A stretch of 28,201 nucleotides of DNA from Perkinsus chesapeaki. Taxonomy: Eukaryota > Perkinsozoa > Perkinsida > Perkinsidae. Every line of letters starts with the position of its first letter. Within the stretch, counting starts at the first letter, position 1. Below, piece by piece: positions 1 through 8,462 of this stretch. The position numbers were made by a program, and so were the translations under genes. The stretch lies in contig JAAPAO010000481.1 in NCBI GenBank assembly GCA_013115145.1, positions 1-28,201 on the forward strand, in the 5' to 3' direction. The notes beneath the pieces are model-generated. The model was not told where the DNA came from, did no database searches, and saw nothing but the letters and a program-made list of their open reading frames with translations.

Positions 1-2
1 AA

Positions 3-233
3 CTGGAAAAGCCTCGAAGGTTACTCAGTCCAATACAGGCATGGGTGGTTTTCATCTCGTTTTATTATCAGCCACTTTAGCTTAGTGGTAGAGCGACTGC
101 TTCGTAAGCAGAAAGTTGTCAGTTCAATCCTGGCAAGTGGCTAGTGCGTTATTACCGGTCACTACAATAGGAGCTGGAGAAGCCACGAAGGTTACTCAGT
201 CCAATACAGGCATGGGTAGTTTTCATCTCGTTC
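3..233. repeat. Tandem duplication (offset 171 bp) around the tRNA-Thr
   Basis: Bases 3-62 recur almost unchanged at 174-233 (both contain ggttactcagtccaatacag), each followed about 10 bases later by a tRNA-shaped sequence. The whole flank-plus-tRNA block was therefore duplicated in tandem with an offset of 171 bp. The upstream flank is better conserved than the second tRNA body. Confidence 0.85.
71..142 (+). tRNA. tRNA-Thr (anticodon CGT)
   Basis: The 72-nt cloverleaf folds by hand. The acceptor stem GCCACTT pairs perfectly with AAGTGGC, leaving discriminator T. The D arm carries the A-box pattern TAGCTTAGTGGTAGAGC. The anticodon stem pairs at four of five positions around the loop TTCGTAA, so the anticodon is CGT, reading ACG. 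The T stem GTCAG/CTGGC closes over TTCAATC. CCA is not encoded, as usual for a eukaryotic nuclear tRNA. There is no intron. It is the intact member of a tandem pair. Confidence 0.88.
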
Positions 234-241
234 TGTCGTTC

Positions 242-313
242 GCGAGTTCAGCTTAGTGGTAGAGCGTCTGCTGTGTAAGTAGAAGGTCGTCAGTTCAATC
301 TCGGCTATTACCT
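242..313 (+). pseudogene. Decayed tRNA-Thr copy (TGT-like anticodon loop)
   Basis: This lies 171 bp downstream of the intact tRNA and keeps the D arm (GCTTAGTGGTAGAGC) and the T loop (GTTCAATC). Its acceptor arms GCGAGTT and TATTACC no longer pair well, the T stem has an A-C mismatch, and the universal T33 before the anticodon is G (loop TGTGTAA). The anticodon position would read TGT. It is probably a pseudogene; a functional but degenerate tRNA is less likely. Confidence 0.7.
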
Positions 314-650
314 TCTCTCATCCTGGCTGCCTCAGTTGTTTTGTATAACCATGTCTGCCTTCACGTCTTCACCTAACACAGCCCACCACGGCCCGCGTGT
401 AAAGGACTTAGTCCACCAAAGGCCTTAGGACTACCACTCGGGCGGCATTCATTTTGCAGGAGTGCGGTATAAGTCGCAGGTGGGAAGAGCTTCCATAATT
501 TAAAATTAAAATTATTTATTTTTGTTGTCGACCGTCTGCCTCAGTATGGATCGACGTTGATGCAGCCTTCCCCGTGCAAAAGAAAACAGCGGATCAGAAG
601 AGGTGTAAGTTGACAGCGGCCCACATGAGGAATGTGTCACTGACCAGAAC

Positions 651-671
651 TTGGCTGCTCCGAGCAGCCAA
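651..671. repeat. Perfect odd palindrome, arms 10, single central base
   Basis: Arms ttggctgctc and gagcagccaa flank one unpaired C at 661. There is no third arm, unlike the 22-nt footprints. It shares with them the single central base. Confidence 0.85.
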
Positions 672-1161
672 TGATGACTGATCCAGGTACCACTCCAGTG
701 GCAGCTATGGCTGCGCTGTATGAAGTTAACTCAGAGTACCGTACGGAGATGAAGAAGAAATACCAAGTAAGTAGTCACTCTGATCTGCAGCACCATGGCC
801 TGCTAGGCGACCTAGGCTATGAATAATAACCGCTGCTCAGGCTCTGATATTCCGCTGCGAGTATCCATGGTCTGGTGGAGCTCCACATGAAGTGAAGGAG
901 AACTTCGAGTTCAGCAGCGACGGTAGGCCGTATGAGTAAAACAGCCTGTTCTGAACAGCGCACCATACATTGAACACATCGTTCTTCGTTCGCCACTATG
1001 ACTTTCGTCCAGCGGATGAACACACGCTGCTCCTGCCTTCTCAGTTTCATATTGTGACACAAGCTCGAACGGGAGTCCCATCATATGATATGATATCCCA
1101 CATATCAACATCAGAACTGAACTGCCCTTCGCGCCAAGGCAGCAGCGTAGTATGTGGCGCA

Positions 1162-1183
1162 GTTGTTGCCAACAACTTGTTGG
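1162..1183. repeat. 22-nt footprint, X = gttgttgg
   Basis: Perfect 22/22 match to X[1-7] + revcomp(X) + X[2-8]. The two overlapping 15-nt palindromes are centred at 1169 and 1176. It lies in non-coding DNA. Confidence 0.85.
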
Positions 1184-1619
1184 CGAACTTTTAATGGAAG
1201 GTTTTTGAAGATATTTTTGATAGCGCAGTGCAACGTAGCGATAGTAAAAACCCGCGGGGAGGTGAGTGCATGCGTGCAGATCATTGTGATGCACGTACAG
1301 TACACCCAAACACAATACGCAATCGACGTTCATGAACCGCTTTGGGCTAAATACTGTTATATTGAGGCCAAACAAGGCGATTATGAGCCAGTTGTTTGTT
1401 AATTATTTTTTTTAATCCTAGGTAGGGAGATGTCTCTCGATGGCTAATAAACTGATTTACATAAATCGACAAGAGTATTGTCATAAATTATTACTCATAA
1501 TACCATCGTAGACATGGATAGCACCAATCTCTCAAACAATCATCGAATTATAACTTAATTGAGACTCGGTGCTCTCCCCTTCCCACACTCCCGTACCATG
1601 GGTTTTTATGTGCAGTTAA

Positions 1620-1759
1620 AAGTTCAGCCCGAAATTGATTTCCATATCCGCGAAATTGTGATCCCTATTCGCGAAATTGATGTCCTTATCCGCGAAAATG
1701 ATTTCCTTATTCGCGAAGTTGGTGGCCTTAAACGCGAAATAGATTTCTGGAAGGTATAA
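1620..1759 (+). repeat. 21-bp tandem repeat encoding a heptad (REIDxxI-like)
   Basis: Six degenerate copies of a 21-bp unit starting cgcgaaattga run from about 1630 to 1757. Read in one frame (codons from 1559, no ATG, stop 1757-1759) they give successive seven-residue units of the type REIDFHI, REIVIPI, REIDVLI, RENDFLI, REVGGLK, REIDFWK. Charged and hydrophobic positions recur at the same register, as in a coiled coil. Differences between units largely keep the amino-acid pattern, hinting at past coding constraint. No start codon or flanking exon was found, so it may be an exon, a coding remnant or a minisatellite. Confidence 0.55.
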
Positions 1760-1826
1760 TTACTAGTCTAGTCCAGAAGGTTTAAGTTGAGCCAACATGC
1801 ATACTGCATAGAAAATTCATTGGTGA

Positions 1827-1848
1827 GACCCAAATTGGGTCACCCAAT
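1827..1848. repeat. 22-nt footprint, X = gacccaat
   Basis: Perfect 22/22 match to the footprint rule, with palindrome centres at 1834 and 1841. The second palindrome extends one extra base pair on each side. Confidence 0.85.
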
Positions 1849-2013
1849 TAAAGTCACTCCGAATCATGAGTATTGCCCCTCCCCATTCGAGTAGGATATT
1901 ACTCCAACTCAACAGCATATCAGTTTCAAAGACAATGAGGGTAGCGTGGCTCGATCAAGTTGTTGCAAAAACTGCTATGAAATGGATGATTTCTTCATTC
2001 AATCGGCCCGATC

Positions 2014-2028
2014 CCCGATTGAATCGGG
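2014..2028. repeat. 15-nt odd palindrome with a larger inverted repeat nearby
   Basis: Arms cccgatt/aatcggg flank a central G at 2021. The DNA just upstream also pairs attcaatcgg with ccgattgaat across an 8-nt loop. It could be a decayed or one-sided footprint; the third arm is not present. Confidence 0.5.
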
Positions 2029-2141
2029 ACTATTCAAACTGGGTTGAAATTAAAGATCCTAGCGCAGAAATGAGAATTACACTTCGTGACGAGGTCGTGA
2101 CTATTTGATCGTCCTCTCGTCGAGCTTCAACAAATCCTATC

Positions 2142-3848
2142 CTATGGCTTGATACACGGCGACGACTTTATGCTGCTTCCAAAGTTAGGATATTGAGACT
2201 GGTTAGTTAGAATACCACATGCACCTAAAATATCTGAATCCGGCTTGAGTAATGACTCTCACGGTACGATGCTTGAATAGTACGGTAGCTACCTCGGGGA
2301 ATTGCAGCTCCAGTCCTCTCGATATATGCAAAACCTTTCATACCCCAAGATTTGCCCCAAGAGTTCATAATCTTCCAATATCTGAGACATACTCGTACAA
2401 GATAAAGGAGGAACGACAGTGTATTACGGTATTCCAGTTGTTGAAGTACCATATCCAACAATTGTGACTTGGTGGTTGATATTTCCGTCACCACAGGCCT
2501 TGGCTGAGAAATAGCTAATAACCAACGGGAACTGTGTGTGTATCCGCTAACCTGTTATGATCCCCGATTTGTATTTTCTTAATGCTGGCGCCCCAGCATG
2601 CAAGGTCACACCTACAGGCCCTTGTGCAACAGCATACATCATGAATAATTCATTTGCCGGACGCGTCAAATAGACATGTGCGATATCTCCTGCCTAAGAG
2701 TCGGGAATAATGTCCACAATCTTGCCGTCAACTAACGTCTTTGAAGATATGACCTTGATGCACTGCTTCTGTGGATTGGTAACTAAAGTCGTCTTGCATG
2801 TCCCGTCCTTAGCTACATAAGGGTAGCTAGAGGCCTTTACCATACCCTGCTTGCGAGCATAGTCATACACGTATTCACTACGTCCACCACCACAGCCGCT
2901 AAGTAAGGAAAAGTTCCCAACGTCTGGCAGTCGTTAAAGCTTACTTGTTCATTGTGCTGCAGTCGACTATCTGTTGAACCGAGAAGGGCACAACTTTAGA
3001 TATTCCACTTTGAATTTTGAATCGGCTTTCCATCACAGCTGAGATTGAGGAAAGGCTCAATCACATCCTTCCGGTAACCTTGCTGGCGTAAGTCAAAGAA
3101 GCGGTAATCTACTGCATTATTTATACTGCATACTATGCGGTGCACGTACATCTCAGCGCTTTATAGACCATAATGGTTGATCATGAGATATACGACTTAC
3201 CAACGCTTGAAATAGCATAACAGCAGCCACAGCTCCGTAGCATCGCTACTTGGTCTCTAACCGGTCCGAGGGCACCTGCTGCTTCCCAATCGACGTCGGT
3301 CGGTAAGTCGCCCACATTTGTCCCATTGGGGACATCTGACTGCCCTGCAAAAAAATGGAAACATATGCGTATGATGTGCCTCGTGGACATAGTGGTTACC
3401 CGAACCTTCGTTGTTGCCGATTTCCAGTCTTCTGTTAGCAGCTTGACTCATGCAAGTCATAACCTTATTGAACTGCTCTTGTGGGATGTCAGAGTGTTCG
3501 TTGATACCAACCTCATGCTCCACAGCACCTGAAGAGCCGAACACTAAGAGTCACCTTATTAACTAAGGCTTAGTAAGCCTTGAACTAAGCCTGGCTTAGT
3601 CCATGAACACAAACCTACCGTTCCTCCTAACCTCTTCAATTTCTTTCACACTTTGAGCGAAGGCATCCATGGCAGCTTGATACTCCTCTGGGGATTTGTA
3701 GACTTTATTATACCTCCACACCGCACACGCTAAAGTCGTTTATCATCATAAAAACTCACTTCTTCACAAATCCTTGGAAATCCAGTTCAGCATATTGGAC
3801 TAAAGCTAGGGAGGAGTAGGACAAGTAAAGATACCCGGTTAGTCTCAT
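2142..3848 (-). CDS. Papain-family (C1A) cysteine protease, ten exons
   Basis: Secreted or vacuolar cathepsin-L-like endopeptidase made as a proenzyme. My exon model (minus, high to low) is 3848-3760, 3713-3619, 3528-3400, 3344-3201, 3038-2945, 2898-2754, 2693-2552, 2503-2428, 2381-2293 and 2224-2142. It sums to 1086 nt, 361 residues plus TAG. Residues 1-20 look like a signal peptide ending QYA. An I29-type inhibitory propeptide follows, with an ERFNIN-like helix and GINEHSDIP. The mature part begins near LPTDVDW. Gln is at ~136, the nucleophile Cys at ~146 in CGCCYA, His at ~290 in NHQVTIVGYG and Asn at ~311 in MNSWGKSWG. Odd points: the usual CGSCW is CGCCY, and about four extra residues lie between the Gln and the Cys motif. 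The sixth intron starts GTCATA, a weak donor, but stops in the intron and exact paralogue agreement support it. All introns are 45-106 nt. Confidence 0.9.
3562..3600. repeat. Cluster of three odd palindromes (CTTAGT/ACTAAG words)
   Basis: Perfect palindromes with one central base are centred at 3568 (arms 6), 3573 (arms 8, aaggctta/taagcctt) and 3592 (arms 8, actaagcc/ggcttagt). They lie in the second intron of the protease gene on the minus strand. The 22-nt rule is not met, but the single-base centres match the footprint family. Confidence 0.6.
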
Positions 3849-3938
3849 GGCTATCTAGATTGGAGCAAACAGACTCAGATATGTCAAAGAAGGTACCGAT
3901 CTGACATCGGCGATCTCTAATTGGCACGGTAACTGAAA

Positions 3939-3960
3939 TGGTCTTGGGTTTCCGTGGCGC
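3939..3960 (-). promoter_or_regulatory. Conserved upstream block of protease copy 1
   Basis: The minus-strand block gcgccacggaaacccaagac lies about 90 nt before the start codon. The second intact copy has the same block with one difference at 20327-20348, about 110 nt before its start. Conservation outside coding DNA suggests a shared promoter or leader element, although it may only reflect recent duplication. Confidence 0.4.
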
Positions 3961-4915
3961 CAGTGCGATGATTGTCTTCGTGTAGAAGCATTGTGACGCC
4001 ACGTTTTTACTGTCAGAGTTTCAGGGCGCGACTTCTCGAGCCACATACGTACTGCGAGTAGCCTCCTTTTTCCCCATAGTACATAAGTGACTGTAAGCCT
4101 CCTGTACAACAATGGAACAATTCGTGGTGAATTATCAGCACCTCAATTGTGAGTGGAGCTTGCAGTTATACCAGAGCCTGTGCTGCTACTCCGTTGCCAA
4201 ATATTACATGCAGCGCATGACGACTTGTAATTGACATGCCATAGTCATGTTTGAGCCATCTTTGGGTGTTATTTTTCTTTAAGGTAAGCTCATATGAGCA
4301 CAACGATAGACATATGTGCTCACTCGAATAAGTTCTAACTACCGCTCATTAATTAGCAGTTGATTGCTGAAGAACTGCTCTGCGCCATACTGCGGACTAT
4401 ATATGACTCCATCCAATGTACTGGAAAGGGTGGATCTCCGGCCCGTGGTGTGCTCAAGTTGCTCTCCCCTTGAGTGTGAATCACTATTCCATTAGTTGAC
4501 AAAAAAATTTGCTTAAAAATTCGGTATAGTACTCTTTATTAACCAACACGTCACTATACCGTATAGTATAGTCTATACGCCGTCTTCCATCTTAAACATA
4601 GGCCGGAGTATTTACCGTCTGTGAAAACCATCGAAACGGAGACTTGGGAATGTTGGGTAGCACAGAACAAGGCCCACCTGCTTTCAGGTCGCCATTTACG
4701 CCATCAGTTATACACGCGTGCCTGGGTACGTACCCTGGTGCAACCATGACTTTCTGAAATATTCCAGAGTTGCTGCGTCTTCGAGCATGCTGTCGATGGT
4801 GCAACGGTGAAGGGCTTTTACATCTCTTTTGAAGTCTCATCGCTTCAATATTCTTTTCTGTTCCCTCGGTGCTCAAATTTATGTATTTCGGAAGCTCTCG
4901 GTAAATGTTCTCTGA
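3961..4915. other. Interval without a recognised gene
   Basis: I see no protein family on either strand. Notable sequence: an even palindrome gctcatatgagc near 4288; an inverted repeat cggtatagt...actataccg spanning about 4522-4561; and overlapping odd palindromes actatac-c-gtatagt (4553-4567) and gtatag-t-ctatac (4566-4578). Confidence 0.5.
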
Positions 4916-4988
4916 TACTCCCAGCGGGGTTCGAACCCTCGACTTACGGCTCATAAGACCGTCGCTCTAACCACTGAGCTACAGGAGC
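4916..4988 (-). tRNA. tRNA-Ile (anticodon TAT)
   Basis: The 73-nt cloverleaf on the minus strand begins GCTCCTGTAGCTCAGTGG. The acceptor arms GCTCCTG/TGGGAGT pair at all seven positions using three G-T wobbles. The anticodon stem ACGGT/GCCGT closes the loop CTTATGA, so the anticodon is TAT, reading AUA. The T arm GAGGG-TTCGAAC-CCCGC has one A-G mismatch; discriminator A. No intron and no encoded CCA. The perfect A and B boxes argue for a functional gene; the wobbles and mismatch leave some doubt. Confidence 0.8.
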
Positions 4989-5328
4989 TATGAATTAAGC
5001 GGACTTCAATCCCACTTCGTCACTTAACTTTAGTCCAATAATACCGTTCGAGCATCAAACTATCGTGTCCCATCATGGGACTCCCATGTTCGCCACAAGC
5101 TTGTGCGCGTGTCTCAATAGCAAGCTATAAATTGACCGTATTGACTCCAAATATCTAATCTGGGGCTCCCGGAATTGTGCTAAGCTGTCAGATAATATTC
5201 AAGTATCGCTTTCCTCGTGTATAATTAGTCGATCAGGGGTATTGGGTGAGGCCTGTGGTGATGTAGTCCAAGGCGATACTTGAGTGATGGTCAGGGCTTC
5301 GCTTAGAGCGAGTTAGATGCACGCTTAG
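4989..5328. other. Interval between tRNA-Ile and the hAT remnant
   Basis: No gene is recognised. It contains a perfect 22-nt footprint (5067-5088) and, at 5234, caggggtattgggtgaggcc, whose CAGGGG start resembles a hAT terminal inverted repeat. I could not find a matching right end, so the element boundary remains undefined. Confidence 0.4.
5067..5088. repeat. 22-nt footprint, X = gtcccatg
   Basis: Perfect 22/22 match to X[1-7] + revcomp(X) + X[2-8]; centres at 5074 and 5081. Confidence 0.85.
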
Positions 5329-6590
5329 AGCAAGTCTTCCAAGACTTGCAAGGATCCGGGTCGGAAGGCCATCGCTCATGAGAGCAAGGCGTCGCATCAA
5401 GCTGCTGTTGCGAGGCATAACACTGCCTCTGGTGCTACTCTATCGGTCGTGAGGAAGATGCATGATGCAGCCATCAAAGCCTTCAACAATAAAAGTATCA
5501 GTGATGCTGCCAATGTTAAAAACTATATCAAGATATCTCTCTGGCTCGCTGCCAGAGAGATTCCTCACACAACGAACTACACAGCAGCTATAGAGTTCAT
5601 TTCATCTTTCAATCCGTCGATGCTACACTGGGCCCAAAGCCGGGCCGATAATGCCCACTATAGGTCTGCGTCAATATGCACTGAGTTTATCTCTCTAAGC
5701 AGTGATGTCTGCGACAAACGTACAAGCACGAAGCTCAAGGATGGGATTTTGAAGTTCAAGCGCTGGGCTGCCCAGCCTGGGCATTGATGATTGACGAAAC
5801 AAGTTTATATGGTCAAAGCGTGTTGGCCATTTTTGCCCGGTTTCTGACGGGCGAGGGCATTGACCAAGCTGAGGTTATTGAGGAGCTGGTGGTTTGCTGT
5901 CCTATTAAGAGCACTAAAGCGGCTGCCATAGAAGACTGTTTAGTCAGTGAGTTAGAAAGTAGGGGGATAAACCGTGAAATGTGGAGTATGCTAAGCGCTA
6001 TGTCATGTGACGGTGCGTCAGCTATGAAGTCAGATCAACAAGGGCTCTTTGGCAGATTGAAGAGACGTTTCAAGTTGGACACACTCCAGTTTCATTGTCG
6101 GGCACATCGTGTTAATTTGGTCTCGAAAACAGTTTTATCGACTGGTGACTTCCCTCAGCTTGAGGCTGTAATCGCCCTATCGCAAGAGTTATACACTTTC
6201 ATGGGCAAATCTGACAAAAAAATTGAACTATTCAAACAGATATCCATGGAGGAAATCAGTAATGATGCAGAAAGTAAGTTGCCCGTATCGGTCACTTCAA
6301 CACTTGCTCATCAGGTAATAAGTCTCTCGACAGATTCCTTAAATTAGTGGAGGCAGGGGGTACACGCTGGCTGTCGCATAATAATAGCCTAGAAAGACTG
6401 ATAAGAGTGTATGTCCGACTTGTCAAAGTACTCGACCGAATAGCAGAAGACTCTGACTTCGATATGACGGATAGGTCCCGTGCAGAATACTTGCTGGCGA
6501 AGATGCTAAGCAAGGACACCGTTCTCTCTCTAACACTCCTTTCGAAGGTCCTCTCAGAACTAGCCCTGATGACAAAAGCATTTCAGTCTC
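5329..6590 (+). pseudogene. Broken hAT-superfamily transposase (ZNF862/ZMYM-like branch)
   Basis: Three frame-shifted blocks encode one protein. Block 1 (5329-5761) begins after in-frame stops and contains KDPGRKAIAHESKASHQ then RKMHDAAIKAF, as in the N-terminal part of hAT-derived ZNF862-like proteins. Block 2 (5784-6310) starts LMIDETSLYGQSVLAIF and carries the hallmark CDGASAMKSDQQGLF followed by FHCRAHRVNLV, which match the catalytic-core DGA and HC.AH.LNL motifs of the family. Block 3 (from about 6311) reads GNKSLDRFLKLVEAGGTRWL and ends near 6590 in SPSWTLD. The block 1/2 break is exactly a 14-nt footprint insertion; without it the frame reads KRWALMIDE. The block 2/3 break is a one-base shift near 6300. 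The zinc-finger N-terminus and clear terminal repeats are not seen. It is non-autonomous now. Confidence 0.85.
5762..5783. repeat. 22-nt footprint, X = gctgggca, inside the transposase frame
   Basis: Perfect 22/22 match to the rule, centres at 5769 and 5776. Removing the 14 extra bases (5769-5782) leaves one copy of gctgggca and fuses the two transposase frames without any other edit. This defines the pre-insertion sequence and shows the footprint adds 14 nt to an 8-nt site. Confidence 0.93.
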
Positions 6591-6599
6591 CATCGTGGA

Positions 6600-6679
6600 C
6601 GCTGGATCGCGCGGCGCGATCCAGCGGCGAGATCCGGGTCTTCCGAAGACCCGGAAGAGTGCACCGGGTGCACTCTTCC
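6600..6679. repeat. Three consecutive long odd palindromes
   Basis: Perfect palindromes, each with one unpaired centre: 6600-6626 (arms 13, cgctggatcgcgc, centre G6613), 6633-6655 (arms 11, tccgggtcttc, centre C6644) and 6653-6679 (arms 13, ggaagagtgcacc, centre G6666). The last two overlap by three bases. They begin exactly where recognisable transposase coding ends, so they probably represent inverted duplications into that frame. Confidence 0.9.
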
Positions 6680-7268
6680 ATTTGAGCAATACCGCGGATA
6701 TTAGGCGATTCAAGATCACTTGGAGTGATTCGCTTTAAGGTGTATGTAGGCAGCGTACTTTGCAGTTCCATTTGTTGTTCTTCATGTCACCCGCAACGAG
6801 GCGCATGTCGGCTCGTCTGAGCAACACACGAGTAAGCTCTCGCAGCTGAGCATTGTGTACTGTACTTGTTTCCTTCAGAGAACTCCTCAATCGTCTTCGC
6901 CAGTGAACCTCTCACCTGCGGTCGGTCATGGCGGATTTGGCCGTCGTCGCGTTCCAGCCGACAAACGGGTGAGAGAGCCTCGCTTGACTGATTACAGGAT
7001 GCCGGTCACTACAGATGATCTCTCCTATCATAGGTTGGCGCCTGCTCATCTTACATTACGGAAATGTTTGTCAACTTTTGCTGTCTAGCAGTGCTAGCAG
7101 CTATTAGAAATGCCTTAAATGCAGTTTTATGTCTTTTGCTGCTTACATTATTGCAAACACAAACCGTATTGGGTTTAGGCTGCATCACCCAGTGGCCACG
7201 GAAACGGTCCCAGAAGGAAGTCCCAGCGGCTTGCTGCCTCCGCCGAACATGTGGATGTGAGCGGGGAA
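6680..7268. other. Interval between transposase blocks; one possible short secreted ORF
   Basis: No family is recognised. An ATG frame at 7064-7285 gives 73 residues starting MFVNFCCLAVLAAIRN, with a hydrophobic N-terminus (VLCLLLLTLLQ) and several later cysteines. It runs into the 51-nt palindrome and could be a chance frame or a small Cys-rich secreted protein. An inverted pair ctctcacc/ggtgagag lies near 6910 and 6967. Confidence 0.3.
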
Positions 7269-7319
7269 CGGAACTTTCAGGATGATGCTGTCAATGACAG
7301 CATCATCCTGAAAGTTCCG
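7269..7319. repeat. 51-nt perfect palindrome, arms 25, single central base
   Basis: Arms of 25 bases (cggaactttcagg... to ...gatgctgtca and its exact complement) flank one unpaired A at 7294. This is the longest perfect palindrome in the window. It is immediately followed by another odd palindrome at 7319-7335 with arms gatgacag/ctgtcatc and centre C, reusing the tgacag word. Confidence 0.95.
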
Positions 7320-7323
7320 ATGA

Positions 7324-7674
7324 CAGCCTGTCATCCCTCAGCTGTTATCGATCGTAAGCTCGTTGCATATTGCTGTTTTCATTGAAGATAGATTTCTTGT
7401 CGATTGAATCGACATTGCGGAATTTCCGCAATGAAATTCGTTATTCGGCCGGCGGCAGGGCTTCTCCCAAAAGCCATTCTCCTTTATCCAGGATGAAGAT
7501 ATTGAGGATGATGGCAACAAGAGCAGCTTCAGTGAAAGCAGCAACAGTAGCAGCTCGCCAAGCAGCCCTGATAGAAACGACGACGCCAACTCGACAAGTA
7601 GGATAAATAATGACAATATCACAACGCTCGTTTATATCGGAATGCCATGCGACAGTAGGACGAATCAGCAGTGA
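7324..7674 (+). pseudogene. Interrupted reading frame, acidic/serine-rich; possible transposase C-terminus
   Basis: One frame stays open except for two stops, both inside palindromes. It reads QPVIPQLLSIVSSLHIAV then FIEDRFLVD, hits stops at 7405 and 7432, then continues NSLFGRRQGFSQKPFSFIQ and DEDIEDDGNKSSFSESSNS to a stop at 7672. The stops fall within the odd palindromes 7398-7414 (arms tgtcgatt) and 7413-7433 (arms cattgcggaa). A protein frame broken only where palindromes sit suggests an originally continuous exon. Linking it to the hAT remnant upstream rests on position and on helix-like SIVSSL/EDRF, so that link is speculative. Confidence 0.4.
7398..7433. repeat. Two adjoining odd palindromes
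   Basis: 7398-7414 has arms tgtcgatt/aatcgaca and centre G7406. 7413-7433 has arms cattgcggaa/ttccgcaatg and centre T7423. Both are perfect and share two bases. Each puts a stop codon into the surrounding open frame. Confidence 0.85.
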
Positions 7675-8462
7675 TGATTCAGTACAGATGCGGCGATTCG
7701 TCAAATTCTCTGGTGCAGTGGTCTTTTCATTTCACCAGAAGTGAAAGTACAGGGGAAATAATTAGGGTCATTCTTTGGTTGTTGAAAGGATGGTGGCAAT
7801 TGTCCAAACTCAATCCCTACGACAAGGGTTCTATTGTCTCTAGGAAGATTTCGACTACATATAGTAACTCATACTAATGATCTAACAATAGCTCGCATGA
7901 TCTATGCAGTGCAGTCACTTTACGCTTAGATCCTATAGACCAGCGGGCTCGAAGGCTCGAGCGTCGACGTGCCGGAATACCAGCAAGCGTACCAGAGACC
8001 AAGTCGGGGGATACAGAGTGGCAACAGAGTCGTTACCCGAAGCGAGAGAGAGTCGAGACTGATAGGTCGGTACGATAAGGAACTTCCTCGATTGTGCGGT
8101 TAACCTCGCAGGTTCGAACCCGAGCCGGTGCATCCTCGTCACATTCGGAGAATGTCCAATCGCAACTCAGAAGTTGATACCCGCCGTAAGTCATCTTGCC
8201 TCGTTCGTTCTTTGGATAATGCTGAGTGTTGTATATTATTATGGTACTGAATACCTCGTCCGTTTCAAAGCTCCATTTCCGGTTGGGATCCTATCGTATT
8301 ACAATCATTGTATATTAAGATAATCTCCTATCTCATCTTTATCGTATTTGCTGAGAGAGTTCATAGCCGCTACTCAGTATCTCCATTACCATCACTTATC
8401 TCAGTCCATAAACCCTTATATCGGTCCCCAATGGGCTCATAAGGGCCTATTTCCCATCTTAG
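7675..8462. other. Interval before the ATAD2-like gene
   Basis: No gene recognised. A tRNA B-box-like word ggttcgaaccc occurs at 8112-8122, but neither strand forms a T stem and no A box is in register, so it is not called a tRNA. The interval may include the 5' leader or first intron of the ATAD2-like gene. Confidence 0.35.

Larger units (their letters stand above)
314..1558. other. Interval without a recognised gene
   Basis: No protein family is recognisable on either strand; open frames are short, overlapping and without composition bias. What it holds is a 21-nt odd palindrome at 651-671, a 15-nt odd palindrome at 1080-1094 (arms atcatat/atatgat) and a perfect 22-nt footprint at 1162-1183. 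Confidence 0.5.

Noticed and set aside
2225-2494. Protease copy 1 ending at the stop at 2225
   Set aside because: That stop lies in the last intron; splicing to 2224-2142 supplies the family-typical ACGIL...P C-terminus, as in both other copies.
4288-4299. Even palindromes such as gctcatatgagc, and tttataattataaa near 25521
   Set aside because: They have no single-base centre and no third arm; short even palindromes of this size are expected by chance in AT-rich DNA.
4592-4954. 120-codon open frame on the minus strand
   Set aside because: It runs through the tRNA-Ile gene and has no recognisable domain; a chance frame.
5234-5253. Left terminal inverted repeat of the hAT element (CAGGGG...)
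   Set aside because: No matching right terminus or 8-bp target duplication could be found, so it is mentioned only as a resemblance.
8112-8122. tRNA gene around ggttcgaaccc
   Set aside because: Neither strand gives a pairing T stem, and there is no A box or acceptor stem in register.
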